Positions 21,546-30,846 of a stretch of DNA of 51,532 nucleotides are shown in pieces (the stretch's first letter is position 1; each line of letters begins with the position of its first letter). The stretch spans positions 1 to 51,532 of the forward strand of contig JBIKLY010000012.1 in assembly GCA_044359525.1 (NCBI GenBank), in the 5' to 3' direction. The DNA is from CAJBIL01 sp044359525 (GTDB lineage: Bacteria > Pseudomonadota > Gammaproteobacteria > Burkholderiales > Rhodocyclaceae). Position numbers and translations under genes: made by a program. Under the pieces are notes generated by a model that did no database searches, was not told the DNA's origin, and was given only the letters and a program-made list of their open reading frames with translations.

Positions 21546-22499
21546 CTAAGCCAGGCTGTCGAGGTAGCGCTCGGCGTCAAGTGCTGCCATGCAGCCCGTG
21601 CCGGCTGAGGTGCAGGCCTGACGGTAGATGTGATCCTGCACGTCGCCGGCAGCAAAAACGCCGGGGATCGAGGTGGCCGTCGCATTGCCTTTGCGGCCAC
21701 ACTCGGTAATCAGGTAGCCGCCATCCATTTCCAGCTGGCCGGTGAATAGATCGGTGTTCGGTTTGTGGCCGATGGCGATGAACACACCCATCAGCGGGAT
21801 ATCTTCCGTGGCACCGCTGGCGTTCTTGACACGCATTCCGGTGACGCCGGTTTTGTCGCCGAGCACTTCGTCGAGTGTCGAATCCCATTTGATCGTCACC
21901 TTGCCGGCGGCTTCTTTTTCAAACAGCTTGTCCTGCAGGATTTTCTCGCTGCGGAACTTGTTACGGCGATGCACGACGGTAACGTGGCTGGCAATATTGG
22001 CGAGATAGAGTGCTTCTTCGACGGCTGTATTGCCGCCACCGATCACGGCCACCGGCTGGTTGCGGTAGAAGAAACCATCGCAGGTGGCGCAGGCCGACAC
22101 GCCACGTCCGGAGAACGCTTCTTCCGAGGGCAGGCCGAGGTATTGCGCCGAAGCGCCGGTGGCGATGATCAGTGCGTCGCAGGTGTAGGTCCCTTGGTCA
22201 CCGATCAGCGTGAAGGGCTTTTCGGTCAGTTTCGCCGTGTGAATGTGGTCGAAAATCATCTCGGTTTCAAAGCGGCGTGCGTGCTCCTCGAAGCGTTGCA
22301 TCAGCTCCGGCCCTTGTACGCCTTTTGCATCGGCCGGCCAGTTGTCGACATCGGTGGTGGTCATCAACTGTCCGCCTTGCGCCATGCCGGTGATCAGCAC
22401 CGGTTTCAGATTGGCGCGGGCAGCGTAAACGGCGGCCGTGTAGCCGGCGGGGCCGGAACCGAGGATCAGCAGGCGGCAGTGGCGGGTCGCTTGGGTCAT
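21546..22499 (-). CDS. trxB: Thioredoxin reductase
   Basis: A 317-residue low-molecular-weight thioredoxin reductase. FAD-binding GSGPAGYTAAVYAARA is at residues 14-29, the redox-active disulfide is in SACATCDGFFYRN (C-A-T-C), NADPH-binding VIGGGNTAVEEALYLA follows, and FAD-binding VFAAGDVQDHIYRQACTSAG ends the protein. It reduces thioredoxin with NADPH in the cytoplasm. Start ATG 22499, with a good hydrophobic-start context, 152 bases from the divergent regulator gene. Hairpin element 2 lies downstream and could end its transcript. Confidence 0.98.
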   Translation of the reverse strand: MTQATRHCRLLILGSGPAGYTAAVYAARANLKPVLITGMAQGGQLMTTTDVDNWPADAKGVQGPELMQRFEEHARRFETEMIFDHIHTAKLTEKPFTLIGDQGTYTCDALIIATGASAQYLGLPSEEAFSGRGVSACATCDGFFYRNQPVAVIGGGNTAVEEALYLANIASHVTVVHRRNKFRSEKILQDKLFEKEAAGKVTIKWDSTLDEVLGDKTGVTGMRVKNASGATEDIPLMGVFIAIGHKPNTDLFTGQLEMDGGYLITECGRKGNATATSIPGVFAAGDVQDHIYRQACTSAGTGCMAALDAERYLDSLA

Positions 22500-22651
22500 G
22501 TTCGTTCGCTCTGTTGTTTTGGGAAAGGAAAATTATAACCGCGTAAGCCGATGAATTTGCCTTTACGTATAATTCGCAAAGCTTGAAATTGTCTTATAAT
22601 CACCGTGCAACTCATTGAAAAAAATAACTTCATCGATTGAGGAAACGTCTG

Positions 22652-23326
22652 ATGTCCGCTGAACAGGATTTGCCCAGAAAAGTGCCAAGTCTGGCTTTGC
22701 TGCACAGCATTCCGATGTTTGCCGGGGTGCCCGATGCGCAGCTTGAGCCGATCGCGCGTATGGCGCTACATCGCAAGGTGGCAAGAAATACGGTGATCGT
22801 CCGTGCCGGCGACAGCACCGATTCGCTCTACGTCATCATCAGTGGCAATGCCCGTGTGCAGGTCAGTGATGCAGAGGGACGGGAGGTCATTCTGACATTA
22901 TTGGGGGCAGGCGAATTTTTCGGTGAAATGGGTCTGATCGATGGCAGTCCGCGTTCGGCGGATGTCGTGTCGAGCGAGGTTTGCGAGTTGTTGGTGATTG
23001 CCAAGGCGGATTTCAAGAAGGGACTCGCCGACAACTTTGATCTCTGCCTGAATATCATGAAGAGCCTTGTCCAGCGCCTGCGCGAGGCCGATCACAAGAT
23101 CGAGAGTCTGGCCTTGATGGATGTCTATGGCCGGGTTGCCAAGCTCCTGCTTGAATTCTCGGTTGAGGAAGGCGAGGAACGTGTCATCCGGCGCAAACTG
23201 ACCAAGCAGGATATCGCCAAGATGATTGGCGCATCGCGCGAGATGGTAAGTCGCGTCATGAAAGACCTCGAAGCCAGCGGCTATATTCGTGTCGAAGAAG
23301 GCCGCATTATCCTCAACGAAGATTGA
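22652..23326 (+). CDS. Crp/Fnr-family transcriptional regulator
   Basis: A 224-residue regulator. The cyclic-nucleotide-like sensor domain is at about 20-130 (VIVRAGDSTDSLYVIISGNA, then GREVILTLLGAGEFFGEMGLID), followed by a dimer helix and a C-terminal winged helix with KLTKQDIAKMIGASREMVSR and VMKDLEASGYIRV. The recognition-helix string REMVSRVM is close to CRP. No Fnr-type Cys cluster is present: a Cys occurs only in SSEVCELLVIA and NFDLCLNI. The ligand cannot be read from the sequence; it could bind cAMP or a redox signal. Start ATG at 22652 has GAGGAAA upstream and is chosen over the TTG at 22637. It is divergent from trxB. Confidence 0.9.
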   Translation: MSAEQDLPRKVPSLALLHSIPMFAGVPDAQLEPIARMALHRKVARNTVIVRAGDSTDSLYVIISGNARVQVSDAEGREVILTLLGAGEFFGEMGLIDGSPRSADVVSSEVCELLVIAKADFKKGLADNFDLCLNIMKSLVQRLREADHKIESLALMDVYGRVAKLLLEFSVEEGEERVIRRKLTKQDIAKMIGASREMVSRVMKDLEASGYIRVEEGRIILNED

Positions 23327-23358
23327 GCGGTGTTTTCCGGCAGCGGTGGGTGGCCGGC

Positions 23359-23364
23359 TATAAT
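23359..23364 (+). promoter_or_regulatory. Probable -10 box upstream of ftsK
   Basis: TATAAT 24 bases before the ftsK start, with no clear -35. It would drive ftsK-lolA and perhaps rarA. Confidence 0.4.
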
Positions 23365-23387
23365 CATCTTTTGTTCCGGTTTACCTG

Positions 23388-25715
23388 ATGGCTCTGTTGC
23401 AAAAATCAACTGATAAATCCGACGCGTCCTCGAGTCCGTTACCCGAGAAAATTGCCGTTGTCCTGCAGGAGTCCCGCTGGCTGGCGCTGGTCGCGCTTGC
23501 CGTCTTTCTCGGGCTGGCCCTGTGGGGTTACCACCGCAGCGATCCTGCCTGGTCGCATGCCGTGCAGAGTGCGACACTGCATAATCCGGCCGGTCGCGCA
23601 GGCGCCTGGATGGCCGATCTGATGCTTTATGTCTTCGGCGTTTCCGCGTGGTGGTGGATCGTCCTTCTCGTCGCTGTGGTCTGGTGGGGCTACCGTCGGC
23701 TGGATGGTTTGCGCACCGGTGACCGGCGGCCGCTTTACATTGCGCTGGCCGGTTTTTTCGTACTGATCATTGCCAGCAGCAGTCTCGAAGCACTGCGTTT
23801 TTATACGCATAAAATGCAATTGCCGCTTGAGCATGGCGCCGGCGGCATGCTCGGAATCGAGATCAGCAGGGCGGCGGTGCGCTATCTGGGTTATACCGGC
23901 GCTACCCTGACCCTGTTGGCTTTGCTGGCGCTCGGCTGGAGTGTTTTTTCCGGTATGTCGTGGATTTCTGCCGCTGAACGTTTTGGCGGCCTGCTCGAAG
24001 CTGCGTATGCCGGTGTGCGTGATTTGATCGAACGCTGGCAGGATCGGCGTATTGGCCGCGAAGTGGCGCGCGAACGCGAGGCGGTGGTTGAAGTCGAGAA
24101 AAAGCGCGTTGATGCACACGAGCCGATCTTCATCGAAGCACCGGCACCCGTCGCGCCGCTACCGCCGAAGGTGGAAAAACGCATCGAGCGCGAGCGGCAG
24201 ACGCCGCTCTTCCCTGAAGCCGTTGCCGGCGGGATGTTGCCGCCGCTGCATTTGCTTGAGCCGGCACCGCCGCAAACCGACCGGGTCAGCCCGGAAACCC
24301 TTGAATACACCTCGCGCCTGATCGAACGCAAACTCGCCGACTTCGGCGTCCAGGTCAAGGTGCTGGCGGCTTACCCCGGCCCGGTCATCACGCGTTACGA
24401 AATCGAACCGGCGGTTGGCGTCAAGGGTGCGCAGATCGTCAATCTGGCCAAGGATCTGGCGCGTGCGCTGTCGATGGTGTCGATCCGTGTCGTTGAAACG
24501 GTGCCCGGCAAGTCGTGCATGGCGCTTGAGCTGCCCAATCCGAAGCGGCAGATGGTACGTCTGTCCGAGATCATTTCGAGTAAGGCCTATCACGACATGA
24601 GCTCGCCGCTGGCGATGACACTCGGCAAGGACATCGGCGGCCAGCCGGTGGTCGTCGATCTGGGCAAGATGCCGCATCTGCTGGTCGCCGGGACGACCGG
24701 TTCGGGCAAGTCGGTGGGCATCAACGCGATGATCCTGTCGCTGCTCTACAAGTCCGAACCCGACAAGGTCCGCCTGATCCTGGTCGACCCGAAAATGCTC
24801 GAACTGTCGATCTACGAAGGCATCCCGCATCTGCTGGCGCCGGTCGTCGTCGACATGAAGCAGGCGGCCAACGCGCTCAACTGGTGCGTCGCCGAAATGG
24901 AAAAGCGCTACAAGCTGATGTCGGCGATGGGCGTACGCAACATCGCCGGCCTGAACCATCGCATCAAGGATGCCGAGAAGGCCGGCGAGAAACTCGGCAA
25001 CCCGTTCTCGCTGACGCCGGAAACGCCTGAACCGCTCGTTTCAATGCCCTATATCGTGGTCGTGATCGACGAGCTGGCCGACCTGATGATGGTCGCCGGC
25101 AAGAAGGTCGAGCAGTTGATCGCCCGCCTGGCGCAGAAGGCGCGCGCCTCGGGCATCCACCTGATTCTGGCGACGCAGCGGCCATCGGTCGACGTGATCA
25201 CCGGCCTGATCAAGGCCAACATCCCGACGCGCATGTCCTTCCAGGTATCGTCGAAAATCGATTCGCGCACCATCCTCGACCAGATGGGCGCCGAGGCGCT
25301 GCTCGGGCAGGGCGACATGCTCTATCTGGCGCCCGGCACCGGTTACCCGACGCGCGTGCACGGCGCTTTCGTCGCCGACGACGAAGTCCATCACGTCGTC
25401 GACTATCTGAAGAAAGCCGGCGCGCCGGATTACGTTGACGGCGTGCTGAGCGGCGCCGAGCTTGACGACGAAGGCGAGGGCGGCAGCAGTGATGGCGAGG
25501 GCGGCGGCGATGCCGAGGCCGATCCGCTTTACGATCAGGCCGTCGAGATCGTGCTGAAAAATCGCCGGGCATCGATTTCATTGGTGCAGCGTCATCTGCG
25601 CATCGGTTACAACCGCTCGGCGCGGTTGATCGAAGCGATGGAAAAAGCCGGCCTCGTTTCATCAATGGATGGGCGCGGTGGCCGCGAAGTCATCGCCCGC
25701 AAAGAGGAAAACTGA
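23388..25715 (+). CDS. ftsK: DNA translocase FtsK
   Basis: A 775-residue FtsK/SpoIIIE translocase that pumps chromosome ends through the septum. The N-terminus has about four membrane helices (residues 30-190: WLALVALAVFLGLALWGY, AWWWIVLLVAVVWWGY, and more). A linker with Pro/Glu-rich and coiled parts reaches about 290. The motor domain has Walker A GTTGSGKSVGIN and Walker B YIVVVIDELADLMMV, and the family motif LILATQRPSVDVITG. The C-terminal winged helix (DPLYDQAVEIVLKNRRASIS to the end) is the gamma domain that reads KOPS. An acidic Gly/Ser-rich stretch (DDEGEGGSSDGEGGGDAE) precedes it. The stop TGA overlaps the lolA ATG by one base. Confidence 0.98.
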   Translation: MALLQKSTDKSDASSSPLPEKIAVVLQESRWLALVALAVFLGLALWGYHRSDPAWSHAVQSATLHNPAGRAGAWMADLMLYVFGVSAWWWIVLLVAVVWWGYRRLDGLRTGDRRPLYIALAGFFVLIIASSSLEALRFYTHKMQLPLEHGAGGMLGIEISRAAVRYLGYTGATLTLLALLALGWSVFSGMSWISAAERFGGLLEAAYAGVRDLIERWQDRRIGREVAREREAVVEVEKKRVDAHEPIFIEAPAPVAPLPPKVEKRIERERQTPLFPEAVAGGMLPPLHLLEPAPPQTDRVSPETLEYTSRLIERKLADFGVQVKVLAAYPGPVITRYEIEPAVGVKGAQIVNLAKDLARALSMVSIRVVETVPGKSCMALELPNPKRQMVRLSEIISSKAYHDMSSPLAMTLGKDIGGQPVVVDLGKMPHLLVAGTTGSGKSVGINAMILSLLYKSEPDKVRLILVDPKMLELSIYEGIPHLLAPVVVDMKQAANALNWCVAEMEKRYKLMSAMGVRNIAGLNHRIKDAEKAGEKLGNPFSLTPETPEPLVSMPYIVVVIDELADLMMVAGKKVEQLIARLAQKARASGIHLILATQRPSVDVITGLIKANIPTRMSFQVSSKIDSRTILDQMGAEALLGQGDMLYLAPGTGYPTRVHGAFVADDEVHHVVDYLKKAGAPDYVDGVLSGAELDDEGEGGSSDGEGGGDAEADPLYDQAVEIVLKNRRASISLVQRHLRIGYNRSARLIEAMEKAGLVSSMDGRGGREVIARKEEN

Positions 25716-26329
25716 TGCGTGCATTGATTGTCGCGGTGTTTTGTCTGTTCGCCGCGCAGACCGCAAGTGCCGGAGCGATCGACAAGCTGCATCGTTTCCT
25801 CGATTCGACGAAAACCGTGCGCGCCGATTTCGCGCAGATCGTCGTCGCCAAGAATGGCCGCAAGCCGCAGCAATCGACCGGCGTCATGATGTTTTCGCGC
25901 CCGGGGAAATTCCGCTGGCAGATCGAGAAGCCCTACAGCCAGCTGCTGCTGGGCGATGGCGAGAAAGTCTGGATCTACGATCCTGATTTGCGCCAGGTGA
26001 CGGTGAAAAAAGTCGGTACGGCGCTTGGCGGCACGCCGGCCGCGCTGCTCGCCGGCGACAACGCTTTCGAGAAGAATTTCACCCTGCGCGAGCTTGGCGA
26101 ACGCGAGGGCATGGAGTGGCTTGAGGCGATTCCGAAAACACAGGACAGCGGCTTCGAGAAGATCACCCTCGGCTTTGCCGGCAACGACCTCAAGGCCATG
26201 GAACTGTTCGACAATTTCGGGCAGACGACCTCGCTGCTTTTTGCCCGACTGGAACGCAACCCGCCGCTCGCCGCCTCGCTCTTCCGTTTTACGCCACCCG
26301 CCGGGGTGGACGTGATTGGCGACCAGTAG
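25715..26329 (+). CDS. lolA: Outer-membrane lipoprotein carrier LolA
   Basis: A 204-residue periplasmic chaperone that carries lipoproteins from LolCDE to LolB. Residues 1-19 are a signal peptide (LIVAVFCLFAAQTASA). The mature part shows the family segments TVRADFAQIVVAKNGRKPQQ, MMFSRPGKFRWQIEKPYSQL, GEKVWIYDPDLRQVTVKKV and FKITLGFAGNDL-like KITLGFAGNDLKAMELFDNF. The ATG shares its A with the last base of the ftsK TGA, so translation is coupled. The ftsK-lolA-rarA-serS order is the same as in E. coli and many Betaproteobacteria. Confidence 0.97.
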   Translation: MRALIVAVFCLFAAQTASAGAIDKLHRFLDSTKTVRADFAQIVVAKNGRKPQQSTGVMMFSRPGKFRWQIEKPYSQLLLGDGEKVWIYDPDLRQVTVKKVGTALGGTPAALLAGDNAFEKNFTLRELGEREGMEWLEAIPKTQDSGFEKITLGFAGNDLKAMELFDNFGQTTSLLFARLERNPPLAASLFRFTPPAGVDVIGDQ

Positions 26330-26361
26330 TCAGTCATGTTAAAGGGCAACGAACAAACCTC

Positions 26362-26449
26362 ACCACCAAGGCACCAAGAACACAAAGTTTCACCAAGAAA
26401 ACATGATCTTGACTTGGTGCATCTTGGTGAACTTGGTGCCTTGGTGGTT
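26362..26449. repeat. Intergenic hairpin element 3 (GGCACCAAG units)
   Basis: Left arm 26362-26397 and right arm 26413-26449 are complementary over most of their length; the units are GGCACCAAG-like and the outer ends read ACCACCAAGGCACCAAG on both arms. Placed between lolA and rarA. Same architecture as the other three. Confidence 0.9.
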
Positions 26450-26483
26450 CGCACTTTCTCGTTGACTAACTGCTAGCGCTGCG

Positions 26484-27803
26484 GTGACTGATCTTTTTTC
26501 AACGCCGCCCGAAGTGCCGCTCGCCGAGGCCTTGCGCCCGGCAACGCTGGACGAGGTGATCGGTCAGCAACACCTGCTTGGCCCGGGCAAGCCCTTGCGC
26601 CTCGCCTTTGCGGCACGCAAGCTGCACTCGCTGATTCTCTGGGGGCCGCCCGGCGTCGGCAAGACGACGCTGGCGCGCCTGATGGCCGACGCCTTCGACG
26701 CCGAATTCATCGCCCTCTCGGCCGTTTTCTCCGGCGTCAAGGACATCCGTGAGGCAGTGGCGCGCGCCGAGGTGACACGCGCGCAGAACGGCCGGCGGAC
26801 GATTCTTTTCGTCGACGAAGTACACCGCTTCAACAAGGCGCAGCAGGACGCCTTCCTGCCTTATGTCGAAGGCGGCCTGCTGACCTTCGTCGGCGCGACG
26901 ACCGAGAATCCCTCGTTTGAAGTCAACTCGGCGCTGCTCTCGCGCGCCTCGGTTTATGTCCTGCACCCGCTGTCGGCCGACGAAATGGGCCAACTCTTTG
27001 AGCGTGCCTGCGCACAGGCGCTGCAGGGACTGGTCTTCGACGACGATGCCCGTTCGCGCCTGATCGGCCTGGCCGACGGCGATGCCCGGCGCCTGATCAA
27101 CCTGCTCGAACAGACGCGCACTGCCGCTGCGACGGGCGGCATCAGCCTGATCGACGGCGCCTTTATCGACAACACACTGGCGCAGAACCTGCGACGTTTC
27201 GACAAGGGCGGCGACGCCTTTTACGACCAGATCTCGGCGCTGCACAAATCGGTGCGCGGCTCCAATCCCGATGCGGCGCTCTACTGGTTCTGCCGCATGC
27301 TCGACGGCGGCGCCGATCCGCGCTATCTGGCCCGCCGCCTCGTGCGGATGGCCTGGGAGGACATCGGCCTGGCCGATCCGCGTGCCGCGCGGATGGCGCT
27401 CGATGCGGCCGAAACGTACGAACGTCTCGGTTCGCCGGAAGGCGAGCTGGCGCTCGCCGAAGCGGTGCTCTATCTGGCGATGGCCGCTAAGTCGAACGCC
27501 GCCTACGTCGCGTATAATGCGGCGCGTGCTTTCATTGCCGGCGATGGCTCGCGGCCGGTGCCGGTGCAGTTGCGCAATGCGCCGACCCGGCTGATGAAGG
27601 ATCTCGGCTACGGCAAGGATTACCGCTACGCACACGACGAAGCCGAGGGCTACGCCGCCGGCGAAAACTATTTTCCCGACGACATGCCGCCCGTCGACTG
27701 GTATCGCCCGGCGCCGCGCGGATTGGAAATCAAGATCGGCGAAAAGCTTGCCCACCTGCGCGATCTCGATCGGCAGGCCAGAAAAAACAAGGATTCAACC
27801 TAA
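26484..27803 (+). CDS. rarA: Replication-associated recombination protein RarA
   Basis: A 439-residue AAA+ ATPase of the RarA/MgsA/WRNIP1 family, acting at stalled replication forks. Walker A is LWGPPGVGKTTLARLMADAF, Walker B is TILFVDEVHRFNKAQQDAFL, sensor 1 is FVGATTENPSFEVN. The C-terminal tetramerisation region includes ALYWFCRMLDGGADPRYLAR and DDMPPVDWY. The start is GTG at 26484; no better ATG is present upstream in the right frame. The gene is flanked by hairpin elements 3 and 4. Its place between lolA and serS is conserved in E. coli. Confidence 0.97.
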   Translation: MTDLFSTPPEVPLAEALRPATLDEVIGQQHLLGPGKPLRLAFAARKLHSLILWGPPGVGKTTLARLMADAFDAEFIALSAVFSGVKDIREAVARAEVTRAQNGRRTILFVDEVHRFNKAQQDAFLPYVEGGLLTFVGATTENPSFEVNSALLSRASVYVLHPLSADEMGQLFERACAQALQGLVFDDDARSRLIGLADGDARRLINLLEQTRTAAATGGISLIDGAFIDNTLAQNLRRFDKGGDAFYDQISALHKSVRGSNPDAALYWFCRMLDGGADPRYLARRLVRMAWEDIGLADPRAARMALDAAETYERLGSPEGELALAEAVLYLAMAAKSNAAYVAYNAARAFIAGDGSRPVPVQLRNAPTRLMKDLGYGKDYRYAHDEAEGYAAGENYFPDDMPPVDWYRPAPRGLEIKIGEKLAHLRDLDRQARKNKDST

Positions 27804-27808
27804 CCGCA

Positions 27809-27936
27809 TTCAACACAGAGAACACAGAGAAAGACACAGAGAACACAGAGAGCCATGTTCAAACGATGATTCACGCAACAGGTGAGTTAAAGTTTTTCCT
27901 CTGTGTTCTCTGTGCCTCTGTGCTCTCCGTGTTGAA
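27809..27936. repeat. Intergenic hairpin element 4 (ACACAGAGA units)
   Basis: The left arm at 27809-27852 is TTCAACACAGAGAACACAGA and further units; the right arm at 27894-27936 is its near complement and ends GTTGAA. Tandem 9-nt units AACACAGAG occur on both arms. A 41-nt loop separates them. It lies between rarA and serS. Confidence 0.9.
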
Positions 27937-27976
27937 AGAGCTTGCAACTGAGTTTTCTAGATTCAAAGGACTGACC

Positions 27977-29260
27977 ATGCTCGACATCCAGCTGCTGCGT
28001 ACCAACCTCGATAACGTCGTCGAACGCCTGGCCGCACGCGGCTTTGCGCTCGACAGTGCCACTTTCCAGGCGCTTGAAAGCGAACGCAAGACCTTGCAGA
28101 CGCGCACGCAGGAGCTGCAGGCAGCGCGCAACAGCCTGTCGAAGCAGATCGGCATGCTCAAGGGCAAAGGCGAAGATGCCTCGGCGGTGATGGCGCAGGT
28201 CGCTGCGCACAAGGACGAGCTGGACGCCAATGAAGTCCGCCTCGGCGAGTTGCTCAAGGAATTCGACGCCTTCCTCGCGCTGATTCCCAACGTGCCGCAT
28301 GAGAGCGTTCCGGCCGGGAAATCGGAAGCCGACAACGTCGAGAGCAAGCGCTGGGGGACGCCGCGCAGCTTTGATTTCGCCGTCAAGGATCACGTCGATC
28401 TGGGTGAAGCGCTGGGTCAGCTTGATTTCGCCACGGCGGTCAAGATCACCGGCGCCCGTTTCTCGCTGATGAAAGGGCCGTTGGCGCGCATGCACCGTGC
28501 GCTCGCCCAGTTCATGCTTGATACGCACACCGATCAGCACGGTTACACCGAGGTGTATGTGCCGTATCTGGTCAATGCCGCCAGCCTGCACGGCACCGGC
28601 CAGTTGCCGAAATTCGAGGAGGATCTTTTCAAGATACTGCGTGCCGACGCCGAACCGCTCTATCTGATCCCGACCGCCGAAGTGCCGGTGACCAATATCG
28701 TACGCGACGAAATCCTCGCGCCTGAAACGCTGCCGCTGAAACTCGTTTGCCATACGCCGTGCTTCCGCTCTGAGGCAGGCTCCTACGGTCGCGATACGCG
28801 CGGCATGATTCGCCAGCATCAGTTCGACAAGGTTGAGCTGGTGCAGATCGTTGCGGCGGAAAATTCAGTTGCCGCGCACGAAGAGTTGACCGGTCACGCC
28901 GAGAGCATTCTGGAGCGGCTTGAACTGCCTTATCGCCGCGTCACCCTGTGCACCGGCGACATGGGTTTCTCTTCGGCCAAGACCTACGATCTCGAAGTCT
29001 GGCTGCCGGCGCAGAACACCTACCGCGAAATTTCCTCGTGCTCCAATTTCGAGGCCTTCCAGGCGCGGCGCATGCAGGCGCGCTACCGTAACGAGAAGAG
29101 CAAGCCGGAATTGGTGCACACGATCAACGGCTCCGGCCTGGCGGTCGGGCGCACGCTGGTGGCAATCATGGAAAACTTCCAGAACGCCGACGGCAGCATC
29201 ACGGTGCCGGCGGTGTTGCGCCCGTATATGGGCGGTTTGGAGAAAATCCAGGCAGTCTGA
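27977..29260 (+). CDS. serS: Seryl-tRNA synthetase
   Basis: A 427-residue class II synthetase. The N-terminal coiled coil that grips the long variable arm of tRNA-Ser is at about 25-105 (ALESERKTLQTRTQELQAAR, KDELDANEVRLGELLKEF). Motif 2 is TPCFRSEAGSYGRDTRGMIR and RQHQFDKVELV; motif 3 is NGSGLAVGRTLVAIMENFQ. The start ATG 27977 (MLDIQLLRTN) is chosen because it matches the family and has AAAGGA upstream; the frame upstream runs through hairpin element 4 and is not coding. A tRNA-Ser gene lies 1.5 kb further on. Confidence 0.98.
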   Translation: MLDIQLLRTNLDNVVERLAARGFALDSATFQALESERKTLQTRTQELQAARNSLSKQIGMLKGKGEDASAVMAQVAAHKDELDANEVRLGELLKEFDAFLALIPNVPHESVPAGKSEADNVESKRWGTPRSFDFAVKDHVDLGEALGQLDFATAVKITGARFSLMKGPLARMHRALAQFMLDTHTDQHGYTEVYVPYLVNAASLHGTGQLPKFEEDLFKILRADAEPLYLIPTAEVPVTNIVRDEILAPETLPLKLVCHTPCFRSEAGSYGRDTRGMIRQHQFDKVELVQIVAAENSVAAHEELTGHAESILERLELPYRRVTLCTGDMGFSSAKTYDLEVWLPAQNTYREISSCSNFEAFQARRMQARYRNEKSKPELVHTINGSGLAVGRTLVAIMENFQNADGSITVPAVLRPYMGGLEKIQAV

Positions 29261-30667
29261 TCAGCGCCGGGCCCGGGCGGGCTTCAGCCCAGGCTTTTCT
29301 GCCCCGTTTTTGGTGCCACCGGTTTCTTCCGGCGGCCGGTGCGGCGCCTCGTAGCGGTTAAGAATGTCGGCGTAGATGCGGATGTTTTCGACCATGATCA
29401 CCGCCTCGCCACCGCGTGCCTTGCCCGATTTGAGCCGGTTGTAATATTCCGGCCGCGCCAGCAGCGGCAGCACCTTTTTCATTTCGTACCAGGAATCCGG
29501 ATTGGCCTTGAGCCCTTGCGCGATGCCGCGTGCGCCATTCAGATGGCCCATGCCAAGGTTATAGGCGGCCAGCGCCAGCCAAAGGCGGTCCGGCTCCTTG
29601 ACGCTGGCCGGCAGCAAGTCGCGCAGGTCGCTGAGATACTGGGCGCCGGCGCGGATGCTCATATTCGCGTCAAGCCGGTTGCTGACGCGCAGGTGGTCGG
29701 CGGTGTCTTCGGTCAGCATCATCATGCCGCGCACACCGGTCGGGCTGGTCGCCAGCGGGTCCCACTGCGATTCCTGATAGGCGAGGGCGGCGAGCAGTCG
29801 CCAGTCGATTCCGGTGTTCGCCTGCGCGGCCTGAAAAATCTTCCGGTACTGCGGCAGAATGCTGCGGGCGCGCTCGATGAAGCGCACGCTGTCGGCCTGT
29901 CTGAGTCGCTCGACATGGCCGAAATAACGATCCCTTAAATGTGCCATTGTCCCGTTCGTCTCGACTCCGGTGAGAAATGCCTCGGCCTTGATCATTAATT
30001 CAGGATTGCTGTTCGGCGCAAACAGCCAGACAATCGGCCGTGCCGGACCAATTTCCAGCGAGCTCTGCAGCTCCGGGTAATAATTTCCGGCAATGTTGAA
30101 GACGGCCGAATCGACCAGCGCTGCTTCAAAGCGTTGTGTGGCAACGCCTTCCAATAGATCAAGCTCGTCGCGCTGGCCTTGTTCGACAATCGACAGGCCG
30201 GGAATTTTTTCATTGGCCTCCTGCAAGGCCAAGGCCTGCCGGGACCCGGCCAGCGCATGTACGGTTCTTCCGGCCAGTTGATCCGTGTCGCTGAGCGGTA
30301 GCGACGCTTCGTGCGTTACGAGAATGTTCGAACTCTGGAAGTACGATGCACTGCTGCGAAGTTGAGGCTTGTCGATCGGGGTCAGCCAGGCTGCAGCGAT
30401 CTGGGCTTCGTTGTTGATCAATCGCTGATAAATGTCGGCATCGTTGGCAGCTACAACAAAGCGGATCTTGAGTCCCAGTTCCGTGGCGAAAAGCTCGATC
30501 AGGTCGTGGTCAAAGCCGACCGCGCCGGATGTCTCGTCAGGTGTGTAGGAGGTTGGTCCGATGCGCGTCAGCACCACCAGTTCTTTTGTGCCTGACGTCG
30601 CGGACGGGCGGTTCTCGCCACAGGCAGCAATCAAAACGACAAGGAAAAAATAGAAGAGCCGGCGCAT
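29261..30667 (-). CDS. mltF: Membrane-bound lytic transglycosylase MltF
   Basis: A 468-residue lipoprotein. The signal ends with a lipobox (LVVLIAACGEN), so it is anchored to the outer membrane. Residues about 28-260 form an ABC-type solute-binding domain (GFDHDLIELFATELGLKIRF, LINNEAQIAAAWLTP) as in MltF. Residues about 285-440 are an SLT/lysozyme-like transglycosylase with catalytic Glu in LAALAYQESQWDPLATSPTG and family motifs GVRGMMMLTEDTA and LAAYNLGMGHLNGA. It cleaves peptidoglycan, and the binding domain is regulatory. The gene converges on serS with no spacing: the two stop codons abut (29258-29263). The C-terminus is a basic, Pro-rich tail. Confidence 0.95.
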   Translation of the reverse strand: MRRLFYFFLVVLIAACGENRPSATSGTKELVVLTRIGPTSYTPDETSGAVGFDHDLIELFATELGLKIRFVVAANDADIYQRLINNEAQIAAAWLTPIDKPQLRSSASYFQSSNILVTHEASLPLSDTDQLAGRTVHALAGSRQALALQEANEKIPGLSIVEQGQRDELDLLEGVATQRFEAALVDSAVFNIAGNYYPELQSSLEIGPARPIVWLFAPNSNPELMIKAEAFLTGVETNGTMAHLRDRYFGHVERLRQADSVRFIERARSILPQYRKIFQAAQANTGIDWRLLAALAYQESQWDPLATSPTGVRGMMMLTEDTADHLRVSNRLDANMSIRAGAQYLSDLRDLLPASVKEPDRLWLALAAYNLGMGHLNGARGIAQGLKANPDSWYEMKKVLPLLARPEYYNRLKSGKARGGEAVIMVENIRIYADILNRYEAPHRPPEETGGTKNGAEKPGLKPARARR

Positions 30668-30715
30668 AAATTCATCGAGTCGTGCTGCGAGTTGTGCTAG
30701 AATTCTGCCCCTGAC

Positions 30716-30805
<90 letters not shown>

Positions 30806-30819
30806 ATAGTCAAGCACTT

Positions 30820-30846
30820 AGCCAAACTCACAAGGTTTGGCTTTTT
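30820..30846 (+). terminator. Terminator after tRNA-Ser
   Basis: Stem AGCCAAAC/GTTTGGCT with a 7-nt loop followed by TTTT. It lies 16 bases after the tRNA. Confidence 0.9.

Noticed and set aside
26499..27755. 418-codon minus-strand open frame
   Set aside because: Antisense to rarA, which has clear Walker motifs.
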